A DNA stretch of 20,477 nt, from IMG/VR virus record IMGVR_UViG_3300042987_000016, positions 1 to 20,477 of that record. The stretch is one strand, 5' to 3'. The stretch's first letter is position 1, and the number at the start of each line of letters is the position of its first letter. Under the pieces are notes generated by a model. That model was not told the DNA's origin. It did not search any database and worked only from the letters and a program-made list of their open reading frames with translations. The stretch is from a virus. Position numbers and translations under genes: made by a program. Shown piece by piece: positions 11,932 through 18,791 of this stretch.

Positions 11932-12395
11932 CCCAGTTGACTGCCAACTTCTCCCTGCACGAACTGACCAAATCTGAGACCGCCCTGCGCATGGGCTTGG
12001 ACAACACCCCCGGGCCAGTTGAGACCGAGTACCTCAAAATCTTGGCTGAACGTGTTCTCCAGCCCATCCGCGATCACTTCCAAAAAGGTGTCAAGGTGAA
12101 CTCTGCCTATCGCTCTCCTGACTCAAATGCAGCGGTCGGAGGGTCTCGTACCTCAGACCATTGCAAGGGCCAAGCAGCCGATATAGAGATTCCCGGCGTA
12201 CCCAACGCAGAACTTGCGCAGTGGATCATGGATAATCTGGACTACACCCAGTTGATTCTGGAGTTCTACACCCCCGGCATTCCTGACAGTGGTTGGGTGC
12301 ATGTGAGTTACAACCCAGACAACTTAAAGAAGCAGGAGTTGACCGCCATGAAAGTCGCTGGTAAAACACAATATGTTCCCGGACTTGTAGCCTAA
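11928..12395 (+). CDS. Endolysin, peptidase M15-like
   Basis: A 155-residue protein of the M15 D-Ala/L-Ala-D-Glu peptidase type (Peptidase_M15_3-like). The zinc motif S76-x-H78-x-x-G81-x-A83-x-D85 and the second site W123-V-H125-V-S are in order, with Glu112 as the likely catalytic acid. Residues 54-62 (GVKVNSAYR) match the conserved strand before the motif, and FSLHELTKSE at the start is a usual M15_3 opening. There is no signal peptide or cell-wall-binding domain, so export would need a holin. It would cut peptidoglycan cross-links. Overlap with Rz by 4 nt places it in the lysis cassette. A virion-associated lysin is a less likely alternative. Confidence 0.9.
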   Translation: MTQLTANFSLHELTKSETALRMGLDNTPGPVETEYLKILAERVLQPIRDHFQKGVKVNSAYRSPDSNAAVGGSRTSDHCKGQAADIEIPGVPNAELAQWIMDNLDYTQLILEFYTPGIPDSGWVHVSYNPDNLKKQELTAMKVAGKTQYVPGLVA

Positions 12396-12397
12396 TC

Positions 12398-14608
12398 ATG
12401 CCACTGCAAAAACTTCAATTCAGACCGGGGGTTAACCGCGAAAGTACAACACTATCCAACGAGGGTGGTTGGTTTGAGTGCGACAAAATTCGGTTTCGTT
12501 CTGGATACCCTGAAAAGATTGGTGGCTGGGTATTAGACACAGGCACAAACACTTCTGTTTTGCAACCTCCATCTGGCGCTTTTTGGGGTGTTTGTAGGTC
12601 GATGTGGAACTGGCTAAATCTTGCAAGCTACAACTTGTTGGGTATTGGTACAAACCTCAAATACTATATTCAAAACGGCGTTAACGGAAACATATATGAC
12701 GTTACGCCTATCAGGTCAACAACTACCGCAGGGCAAATAACATTTGATGCTGATCCCGGATCGAATGTCATCACTGTGTCTGATACAGGGCATGGGGCGC
12801 AGGCGGGCGACTTTGTAACCTTTAGCGGGGCGGTGAGTCTTGGCGGAAATATTACAGCATCAATTTTGAATGCTGAGTTTCAGATTACTTCCTACATAAG
12901 CTCAAACAGATACACCATAACAACTTCTGTAGCAGCAAACGCAAGTGACATTGGTAACGGTGGCCCTTCTGTGATTGGGGCATATCAAATTACAACAGGT
13001 AATGAAACCCTTTCAACTTTCTCAGGATGGGGTACAGGTACTTGGGGCGGTATTGTTACAGGTACAGCAACAACAGCCATAACGGGCGGCACTTTATCGG
13101 CTGCCAACACAACCGTAACTGTCAACGATACTTCTGCTTTTACGTCGTCCGGGTATTTATTGATTGGCTCAGAAACAATTTACTACCCATCCAAAACACC
13201 CACCACATTTACTGGATGCACTCGTGGTTTTAGTGGCGCTGGTTCAGGCGCTGCGGCTACCCATCCTAATGGGGCGGCTGTTGTTCAGTCAACCACTTTT
13301 ACCGCATTTAACAATCCCGGAGCGGGCGGAATTGGTGTGCAGTTACGCTTGTGGAGTCAAGCAAACTACGGCGAAGATTTAGTTTTTAATCCGCGTGGCG
13401 GAGGGCTTTATTATTGGGCGAACTCGGCTTCGCCTAATGTTTTTGCAAGAGGTCAACGGCTCGGCCCCGGCGTAACAGTCAATACCAAGGCAGGCTCCTT
13501 GGTTGTAGATAACTACTGCCCATCTGTTGCCAACTATGTGATGGTGTCAGATTCTTCGCGATTTGTAATTGCGTTTGGTGCAAATGATCCAAATTTACCA
13601 GCACCACAAAACTTAGTGCAAAACCCTATGCTGATTGCGTGGTCGGATCAAGAAGATGTAGCAACATGGCAATCACTAGCAACAAATCAAGCTGGTAGTT
13701 ATCAACTAAGCCACGGGTCGCAGATTATTAGTGCCATTCAGACACGACAAGAAATTCTTGTTTTTACTGACTCAGCTATTTATTCTATGCAGTATGTTGG
13801 GCCGCCTTATGTTTGGGGTTTCCAATTAATGGGCGACAACATTTCTCTTGCTAGTCCTAATGCAGTTGCAACAGTAAACAACGTGACTTATTGGATGGGC
13901 GCGGATAAATTCTATATGTACTCTGGACGGGTGGAAACTTTGCCATGTTCTTTACGTCAGTATGTATATGACGACATCAACCTGAGTCAAGCGTTTCAGT
14001 TTTTTGCTAGCACGAATGAGGGGTACAACGAGGTTTGGTGGTTTTACTGTTCTGCTAACTCAAACACAGTAGACAAGTATGTCATTTTTAATCACCTTGA
14101 ACGTACTTGGTATTACGGAACAATGCCACGCACATATTGGTTGGATAGCCCATTGCGTCCAACACCAATGTCTGCTGGGTATAACGGAAAGTTAATTTAT
14201 CAAGAAAATGGTAATGATGATGGAACAACTAACCCAGCTACCCCTATTGTTGCTTATGTTCAGTCTTCTGATTTTGACATTGGTGACGGGCATAACTTTG
14301 GGCTAGTCACTCGCATCATCCCTGATGTCACGTTTGACAGTTCAACCGTCAACGCGCCGTCTGTAAATTTTGAAGTTAGACCAAGGCAGTTCCCCGGTAC
14401 AAACTACGGAACAGCAAATGCTCCTGCGGTAACAAGTGCTCAAAACTACTTGAATACACGGTATTACATTGTTCAACAGTTTACGGAGCAGGTGTTTGTT
14501 CGCGTGCGTGGTCGTCAGATGGCGTTCAAAATAATTTCTGACAGCCTTGGCGTATCTTGGCAGCTTGGCGCGCCTAGGATTGATGTTCGTCCAGATGGTA
14601 GACGTTAA
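12398..14608 (+). CDS. Large tail nozzle-like protein (P22 gp10-like) with inserted domains
   Basis: A 736-residue protein. Residues 1-45 (LQFRPGVNRESTTLSNEGGW, then C-D-K-I-R-F-R-S-G-Y-P-E-K-I-G-G-W) and the centre (QLRLWSQANYGEDLVFNPRG at 315-334; ILVFTDSAIYSMQYVGPP at 453-470; VTYWMGADKFYMYSGR at 496-511) have the repeated strand pattern of the beta-propeller tail proteins that form the nozzle of short tails, such as P22 gp10. Two extra modules are inserted: about 113-195 (GHGAQAGDFVTFSGAVSLGG) and about 225-303, the latter resembling an insert in the connector gene at 2846. The C-terminus (VFVRVRGRQMAFKI) is a conserved strand end. The assignment is by pattern. Confidence 0.85.
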   Translation: MPLQKLQFRPGVNRESTTLSNEGGWFECDKIRFRSGYPEKIGGWVLDTGTNTSVLQPPSGAFWGVCRSMWNWLNLASYNLLGIGTNLKYYIQNGVNGNIYDVTPIRSTTTAGQITFDADPGSNVITVSDTGHGAQAGDFVTFSGAVSLGGNITASILNAEFQITSYISSNRYTITTSVAANASDIGNGGPSVIGAYQITTGNETLSTFSGWGTGTWGGIVTGTATTAITGGTLSAANTTVTVNDTSAFTSSGYLLIGSETIYYPSKTPTTFTGCTRGFSGAGSGAAATHPNGAAVVQSTTFTAFNNPGAGGIGVQLRLWSQANYGEDLVFNPRGGGLYYWANSASPNVFARGQRLGPGVTVNTKAGSLVVDNYCPSVANYVMVSDSSRFVIAFGANDPNLPAPQNLVQNPMLIAWSDQEDVATWQSLATNQAGSYQLSHGSQIISAIQTRQEILVFTDSAIYSMQYVGPPYVWGFQLMGDNISLASPNAVATVNNVTYWMGADKFYMYSGRVETLPCSLRQYVYDDINLSQAFQFFASTNEGYNEVWWFYCSANSNTVDKYVIFNHLERTWYYGTMPRTYWLDSPLRPTPMSAGYNGKLIYQENGNDDGTTNPATPIVAYVQSSDFDIGDGHNFGLVTRIIPDVTFDSSTVNAPSVNFEVRPRQFPGTNYGTANAPAVTSAQNYLNTRYYIVQQFTEQVFVRVRGRQMAFKIISDSLGVSWQLGAPRIDVRPDGRR
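13070..13306 (+). other. Inserted beta-domain, copy 2 (in nozzle-like protein)
   Basis: Encodes about residues 225-303 of the nozzle-like protein. Key positions are G252-Y253-x-x-I256-G257-x-E259-T260-I261-x-Y263, then F271-T272-G273-C274-x-R276-G277, then an Ala/Gly-rich loop with T-H-P-N-G-A-A-V-V. The order and spacing match the insert in the connector-like protein at 3245-3466. It separates two parts of the nozzle-like protein that read as contiguous (GTGTWGG before, GIGVQLRLW after). Confidence 0.65.
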
Positions 14609-15249
14609 TGGCAACAGCACCAAAGACGTTACGACTTGTACCCCCGCAACAGCCGAGGCTTCTTGCCGCGCCGGTTGAATACAACGCCCAGTACCAAGAA
14701 CAATATTCAAACGCCTTACGACTGTACTTCAACCAGTCGCAAAATTTTTTGGAGCTTTTTACGTCCCGTACTGGGGGGTCATTTATACAGTTTCCATTCG
14801 GTGTTTTTAATGCCACTACAGCGCAAATACCCGCTGCCATAAACACTGCGTATGGCGTGACTTTTAATAACACTGTTTTAAGTACCGAAGTAACTATTGG
14901 ATCCCCCACTTCAAGAGTGATTACCAATATAGCGGGCGTTTATAACTTTGCTTTTTCTTTGCAGCTTGACCTGACGTCAGGAGCAGCGGCAAATGCGTAT
15001 ATATGGGCAAGGGTGGATGGGGTGAATGTGCCTAACTCGGCCAGAAAAGTAACTGTCCAAAGTTCCGCCACCGAGACCGTTGTTTCTGGTAATTTTGTGT
15101 TGGACATGTCTACAGACCAATATTTTGAATTGATGTACAGCGTTGACAACACGGCTGTGCAAATATCAACCTTTGCCGCAGCAGCACCCGTGCCTGCTGT
15201 TCCGGCAGCAACCCTGACCGTGACATTTGTTTCGGCATTACTAACATGA
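14608..15249 (+). CDS. C1q-like jelly-roll appendage protein
   Basis: A 213-residue protein. Residues 1-60 include YNAQYQEQYSNALRLYFNQ, a helical stalk or attachment region. Residues 76-212 form a C1q/TNF-like beta-domain, visible as AGVYNFAFSLQLDL, YIWARVDGVNVPNSARKV, SGNFVLDMSTDQYFELMYSVD and a final strand ATLTVTFVSALL. This class occurs in aquatic phages as a virion decoration or spike protein and may bind host surface carbohydrate. The start overlaps the previous stop by one base, and the stop overlaps the cupin start by 4 nt. Function at atomic level is not known; the fold call is by pattern and fairly strong. Confidence 0.83.
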   Translation: MATAPKTLRLVPPQQPRLLAAPVEYNAQYQEQYSNALRLYFNQSQNFLELFTSRTGGSFIQFPFGVFNATTAQIPAAINTAYGVTFNNTVLSTEVTIGSPTSRVITNIAGVYNFAFSLQLDLTSGAAANAYIWARVDGVNVPNSARKVTVQSSATETVVSGNFVLDMSTDQYFELMYSVDNTAVQISTFAAAAPVPAVPAATLTVTFVSALLT

Positions 15250-15569
15250 CCCATACTGCCAGCACCCCCACTGATTACATCCAGTTTGACGAGGTTGACG
15301 ACATTTGGATTCGGTCGTACACCATTGAGAAGGCGGGCTGCGGTTTATCCCAACACGTCCATGAACACCCCCACGCCACCCTTGTTTCTCGGGGTACTAT
15401 TCAAGCTTGGCAGGACGGGGAAAATATCGGACAATTCACTGCCCCTGCGGTGCTCACGATTCCGGCTGGCAAAAAACACATGTTCAAAGCGCTGACAGAT
15501 GATGTGGTGCTTTGTTGTCTACATAATTTGCGGGGGACTGGTCTCGAGTCACCCAAATTCAAGGAGTAA
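15246..15569 (+). CDS. Cupin-fold protein
   Basis: A 107-residue single-domain cupin. Motif 1 is present as H37-V-H39-E-H41-P-H43-A-T-L-V-S-R-G50, giving the HxH metal ligands and the closing Gly. Motif 2 is P73-A-G75-K-K-H78, with H78 as the likely further ligand. C90-C91 and H93 follow. Cupins bind metals and may be enzymes or sugar-binding modules; no substrate can be read from the sequence. It is translationally coupled (ATGA) to the C1q-like appendage gene and precedes the internal protein block. It could be a virion component or an enzyme acting on host metabolites or surface sugars. Confidence 0.85.
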   Translation: MTHTASTPTDYIQFDEVDDIWIRSYTIEKAGCGLSQHVHEHPHATLVSRGTIQAWQDGENIGQFTAPAVLTIPAGKKHMFKALTDDVVLCCLHNLRGTGLESPKFKE

Positions 15570-15572
15570 TTT

Positions 15573-17165
15573 ATGCCCGCACTGCTTATGACCGCCGCCG
15601 AGATTGCAGCAGCCGAAGCTGCCGCAGCGGAAATACTTGCCGCCCAACAAGCAGCCGCTGTTGCTGAAGCTGCACAAGCTGCACAAGCTGCACAAGCCGC
15701 ACAAGCTGCACAAGCCGCACAAGCTGCACAAGCCGCACAAGCTACACAAGCCGCGCAAGCTACAGCTACCGCAACAAACGCAGCAACAAACCAATCAGTT
15801 CTTCAAGCCATAGGCGCACAAGGAGGCGCACCTGCATCTGCTGCACAAATGGGGGGCTACGGCGGTGTAAACGGTATCCAAGCGCTGGCGCAAGAAGTAG
15901 GAGCTAATATACCTTCAGGCGGCGTAAGTAATTTGGTAAACACTACAGCAGGGCCAACCAGTTGGGAACAGATTTTTAGCCAAGGCCAAAACATAGCCGA
16001 CACTTCTACAAAAATAGCTGATGTGGCTGGCCCCGGACAGGGGCAATACGTTGATTTAAGTGGAGCGCCTGCTGGACAAGTTTCTCCCAACCCTATTCCT
16101 TCCGTAGAAATAACACCACACCAATCAGTTTCGCATAATCTTGATCCCGTACAACAAATCCAATCACAATCAGTTGACTTTGGCGAGGGCGTTGGAGAGA
16201 CTCTTGGGCGAGGGTCTTATGCTTCACCATCCGCACCTCCTGCCGCACCTCCTAATACTACTTATAGTGCTTTGGCGGATAAATACGGTTTAGATACTAG
16301 TGTTGGAATGAATCCTAAAGGTGCAGAAACTCTTAAACTCCAACCGTCAGGAGACCCTTTCTACAACATCAATTCTGGGCACATCAACCAAACATTGGGT
16401 AGACCGGGTTACGACCTTAGGGCCGTAGCGGCTGAACCCAGTGCGTTTACCTCTAACTTGCCCGCACAACCAGCAACTGGAATTCAAGGGCTGATAGACA
16501 AAAGTTTGGCGTATGCAAAAGAACACCCCTTGCAAACCGCTTATGGTGCAATGACGGCTTACAACATACTCAATCAACCTAAGCCGTACGAAAAGCCAAA
16601 GTACAAATCTACATTTGACCCCAGCACTTACAGGCCATACGAACCCACACCACCTAACCCTCCGTACCGCGCTCGGTATGCAGGCGGTGGGCCAATTGAA
16701 AGGATGTCAGACGCAAATGCTGTTGGAGCCAACACAGGTTACCCAATGGCAGACATTAACAAAGGCGCATACGCAGCGCCATATCAAACACCTATGTCTC
16801 AAAATGTTGTGCAAGGCGCATCAGATACCGGAGTAAACCCGGTAACTGGAGAGATGCTTAATTTTGCTCGTGGCGGTATTTCTGATCTTGGCGGTTACTC
16901 AGACTATGCCCGTGGTGGGCGCATGCTCAAAGGGCCGGGAGACGGCATGTCTGACGACATACCTGCGACAATTGCCAACAAGCAGCCCGCACGTTTGGCC
17001 AACGAAGAGTTTGTGATTCCTGCCGATGTGGTCTCTCACCTTGGTAATGGCTCGTCTGAAGCTGGCGCTAAAGCGTTGTACAAGATGATGGACAGAGTTC
17101 GTCAAGCACGCACAGGCACCAAGAAACAAGGCAAACAGATCAACCCTGAGAAGTACCTAGCATGA
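15573..17165 (+). CDS. Ala/Gln-rich virion protein with (AAQ)n repeat and GPGDG C-terminus
   Basis: A 530-residue protein. Residues 7-62 are almost all Ala, Gln and Glu, with ten AAQ-type triplets at 33-62, likely a long helix. The central 400 residues are Pro/Gly/Ser/Asn rich. Glycine motifs follow (YAGGGPIERM, FARGGISDLGG, YARGGRML). Residues 454-530 form the conserved end: GPGDGMSDDIPATIANKQPA, then EEFVIPADVVSHLGNGS, AGAKALYKMMDRVR and a basic tail. I recognise this end from many phages, where it is unassigned. AGGAG at 15562-15566 supports the ATG. With the later genes it may form the internal or ejected protein set. Function unproven. Confidence 0.83.
   Translation: MPALLMTAAEIAAAEAAAAEILAAQQAAAVAEAAQAAQAAQAAQAAQAAQAAQAAQATQAAQATATATNAATNQSVLQAIGAQGGAPASAAQMGGYGGVNGIQALAQEVGANIPSGGVSNLVNTTAGPTSWEQIFSQGQNIADTSTKIADVAGPGQGQYVDLSGAPAGQVSPNPIPSVEITPHQSVSHNLDPVQQIQSQSVDFGEGVGETLGRGSYASPSAPPAAPPNTTYSALADKYGLDTSVGMNPKGAETLKLQPSGDPFYNINSGHINQTLGRPGYDLRAVAAEPSAFTSNLPAQPATGIQGLIDKSLAYAKEHPLQTAYGAMTAYNILNQPKPYEKPKYKSTFDPSTYRPYEPTPPNPPYRARYAGGGPIERMSDANAVGANTGYPMADINKGAYAAPYQTPMSQNVVQGASDTGVNPVTGEMLNFARGGISDLGGYSDYARGGRMLKGPGDGMSDDIPATIANKQPARLANEEFVIPADVVSHLGNGSSEAGAKALYKMMDRVRQARTGTKKQGKQINPEKYLA
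15669..15758 (+). repeat. 9-bp tandem repeat, ten units, coding (AAQ)10
   Basis: Ten consecutive 9-bp units of the type GCTGCACAA, in frame as Ala-Ala-Gln. Units 1-3 begin GCT, and units 3-8 alternate GCT/GCC, giving an 18-bp higher-order unit repeated three times. Units 9 and 10 are degenerate (ACA or GCG in the middle, the former giving Thr). The alternation points to stepwise duplication. Length changes by slippage would keep the reading frame. Confidence 0.9.
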
Positions 17166-17614
17166 AAGTTAGAAGAGAAGGCAAGTTGGAGTGGTTTGGG
17201 GGCAATGAACACGCCTTGCGGATGCTTAACGCTTTTGCTGATCTGGCGCATGTTTGGGATGACATGGTGGATAAAGATAACAACATATCCGCAGACGACA
17301 TCAACAGGGCATTTTTGACTTGTCTTGTGTACCTACCAGCCAATCCGTTTTATCGTAGTATTCAAAACGAAATTTTGCCGATGTGGCTTACGGTAGTGTC
17401 GGCATACGAAACAGCCAACCATTTTGAAAAAAACAAAGACGCTCACGGAATTGAAATTGCTCATGGCTTGCGCTATGCGTCTGGCAACATCATTGCCTAC
17501 GCTGTGCATGTTTGTGTTGGCCCTGAAAAAGCCAAAGAATATTTGCCCGAGATGTGGAAAACAATTTTTTATGAGCGGTTTGACGAATACCGCGAGGAGC
17601 ATTTAAATGTTTAA
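17162..17614 (+). CDS. Conserved helical phage protein with DDxxD motif
   Basis: A 150-residue, mostly helical protein. It opens E-G-K-L-E-W-F-G-G-N-E-H-A-L, has AHVWDDMVDKDN at 29-40 (a D33-D34-x-x-D37 motif), then YLPANPFYRSIQNEILPMW, VSAYETANHFEKNKDAHG and HGLRYASGNIIAYAVHVCVG. It is strongly conserved among related phages as I recall it, with no function. DDxxD is also the metal-binding motif of isoprenoid synthases, but the protein is about half their length and lacks a second Asp-rich site, so that relation is unproven. It overlaps its neighbours by 4 nt (ATGA) and 8 nt, between two likely internal virion proteins. Confidence 0.82.
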   Translation: MKVRREGKLEWFGGNEHALRMLNAFADLAHVWDDMVDKDNNISADDINRAFLTCLVYLPANPFYRSIQNEILPMWLTVVSAYETANHFEKNKDAHGIEIAHGLRYASGNIIAYAVHVCVGPEKAKEYLPEMWKTIFYERFDEYREEHLNV

Positions 17615-18782
17615 AGTTTCATGGCTATTTAATTTTTTGCTTGGCCCACGATTTAACATGATGCCAAGTCCAAGCCCCGGGCCAAGCCAAACATATTCAC
17701 AGACGTCAAACATTCCTGAGTATGCGCAGCCGTATGTCGAGCAGATGCTTGGCGCGGCACAGGGAGAAATTTTTACCAAAGATGCTTCTGGTAATACTAT
17801 TATCAAGCCGTACAAGCCTTTCAGCACCGACCCCAACGACTATTTTGCAGGGTTTTCTCCTTTGCAACAGCAAGCGCAACAGCAAGCGGCAAATATGCGC
17901 GTTACCCCAGAAACAGGTATGGCTTCGGGGATGGCGGGTGCTGCCGGTATGGGGGCGTTAAACACGCAATACAACCCAATGGGTGCGTACTCAGAACAGT
18001 TTGGCCAACAGCAAGCCAACCAGTACATGTCGCCGTACATGCAAAACGTGGTAAATGTTCAGCAAGCCGCAGCACAACGCCAAGCAGATATTGCCCGCAC
18101 AGGGCGCAACGCACAAGCTGTTAAATCTGGCGCTTTTGGCGGTTCTCGCCAAGCAATTACAGATGCCGAGGCTGCACGTGCATTGGCCGATCAACAAAAC
18201 GCCATACAAGCGCAAGGCCTGCAAAGTGCATTTAGCCAAGCCCAACAACAGTTCAACGCTGACCAAGCTGCTCGGATGCAAGCACAAGCTGCCAATATTG
18301 GCCAGCAACAGTTTGGCGCTTCTCTTGGAATGCAAGGGCTTCAAACTGGGTTGCAAGCCGCCGGGCAGTTGGGACAACTTGGCCAGAATATCTACGGCCA
18401 GCAAATGGGCATCAACCAGTTGCAGAACCAGTACGGCGCACAGCAACAGGCGTTGGAGCAGGCCAAGATCAACCAGCAGATTCAAGACTACGCCACGGCA
18501 CAGCAGTACCCCATGATGCAGTTAGCCAATATGAGTGCACTGACACGAGGGTTGCCTATGCAGTCAGCAACTACACAAATGTACCAAGCGCCCCCAAGCA
18601 TGGCTTCACAACTGGCCGGTCTAGGCACGGCAGCATACGGACTGTCTCAAATGGGCGCTTTTGGCTCGAACCCCAGCTCAGGCGGCACAGGTTCGGTTGC
18701 GGGCAAAGCCAAAGGCGGCTCAGTCAAAGAAAAGAAACGACCAGCCGGTTTGGCTGAGTTGGCACTGATGAAAATGCAGTAA
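17607..18782 (+). CDS. Gln/Ala-rich putative internal (ejection) virion protein
   Basis: A 391-residue protein rich in Gln and Ala. After a hydrophobic start (WLFNFLLGPRF) it has IPEYAQPYVEQMLGAAQGEI at 36-55, then FSPLQQQAQQQAANM, SPYMQNVVNVQQAAAQRQAD, SGAFGGSRQAITDAEAARAL and a long Gln-rich helical region (LGMQGLQTGLQAAGQLGQLG). It ends in a KAKGGSVKEKKRPAG motif. This arrangement is widespread in aquatic phages and is generally treated as a virion or DNA-transfer protein. GAGGAG at 17594-17599, 7 nt before the ATG, supports this start over the internal ATGs at 17658/17661. Analogy to T7 or P22 internal proteins is inferred from composition and position. Confidence 0.83.
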   Translation: MFKVSWLFNFLLGPRFNMMPSPSPGPSQTYSQTSNIPEYAQPYVEQMLGAAQGEIFTKDASGNTIIKPYKPFSTDPNDYFAGFSPLQQQAQQQAANMRVTPETGMASGMAGAAGMGALNTQYNPMGAYSEQFGQQQANQYMSPYMQNVVNVQQAAAQRQADIARTGRNAQAVKSGAFGGSRQAITDAEAARALADQQNAIQAQGLQSAFSQAQQQFNADQAARMQAQAANIGQQQFGASLGMQGLQTGLQAAGQLGQLGQNIYGQQMGINQLQNQYGAQQQALEQAKINQQIQDYATAQQYPMMQLANMSALTRGLPMQSATTQMYQAPPSMASQLAGLGTAAYGLSQMGAFGSNPSSGGTGSVAGKAKGGSVKEKKRPAGLAELALMKMQ

Positions 18783-18791
18783 GGAACACTC

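Noticed and set aside
15669-15758. Short tandem repeats considered as CRISPR or iteron array
   Set aside because: Units are 9 bp, contiguous without spacers and in frame within a coding gene, so a minisatellite is the right description.
15604-15813. Lys/His/Pro repeat ORF and, on the minus strand at 15549-15794, a Cys/Leu/Gly repeat ORF
   Set aside because: Both are out-of-frame readings of the 9-bp repeat inside the 15573 gene; the repeat period alone explains them.
18055-18516. 153-codon + strand ORF and 164-codon minus strand ORF (17991-18485)
   Set aside because: Both are shadows of the Gln/Ala-rich gene at 17607, which is supported by ribosome site, spacing and recognisable blocks.
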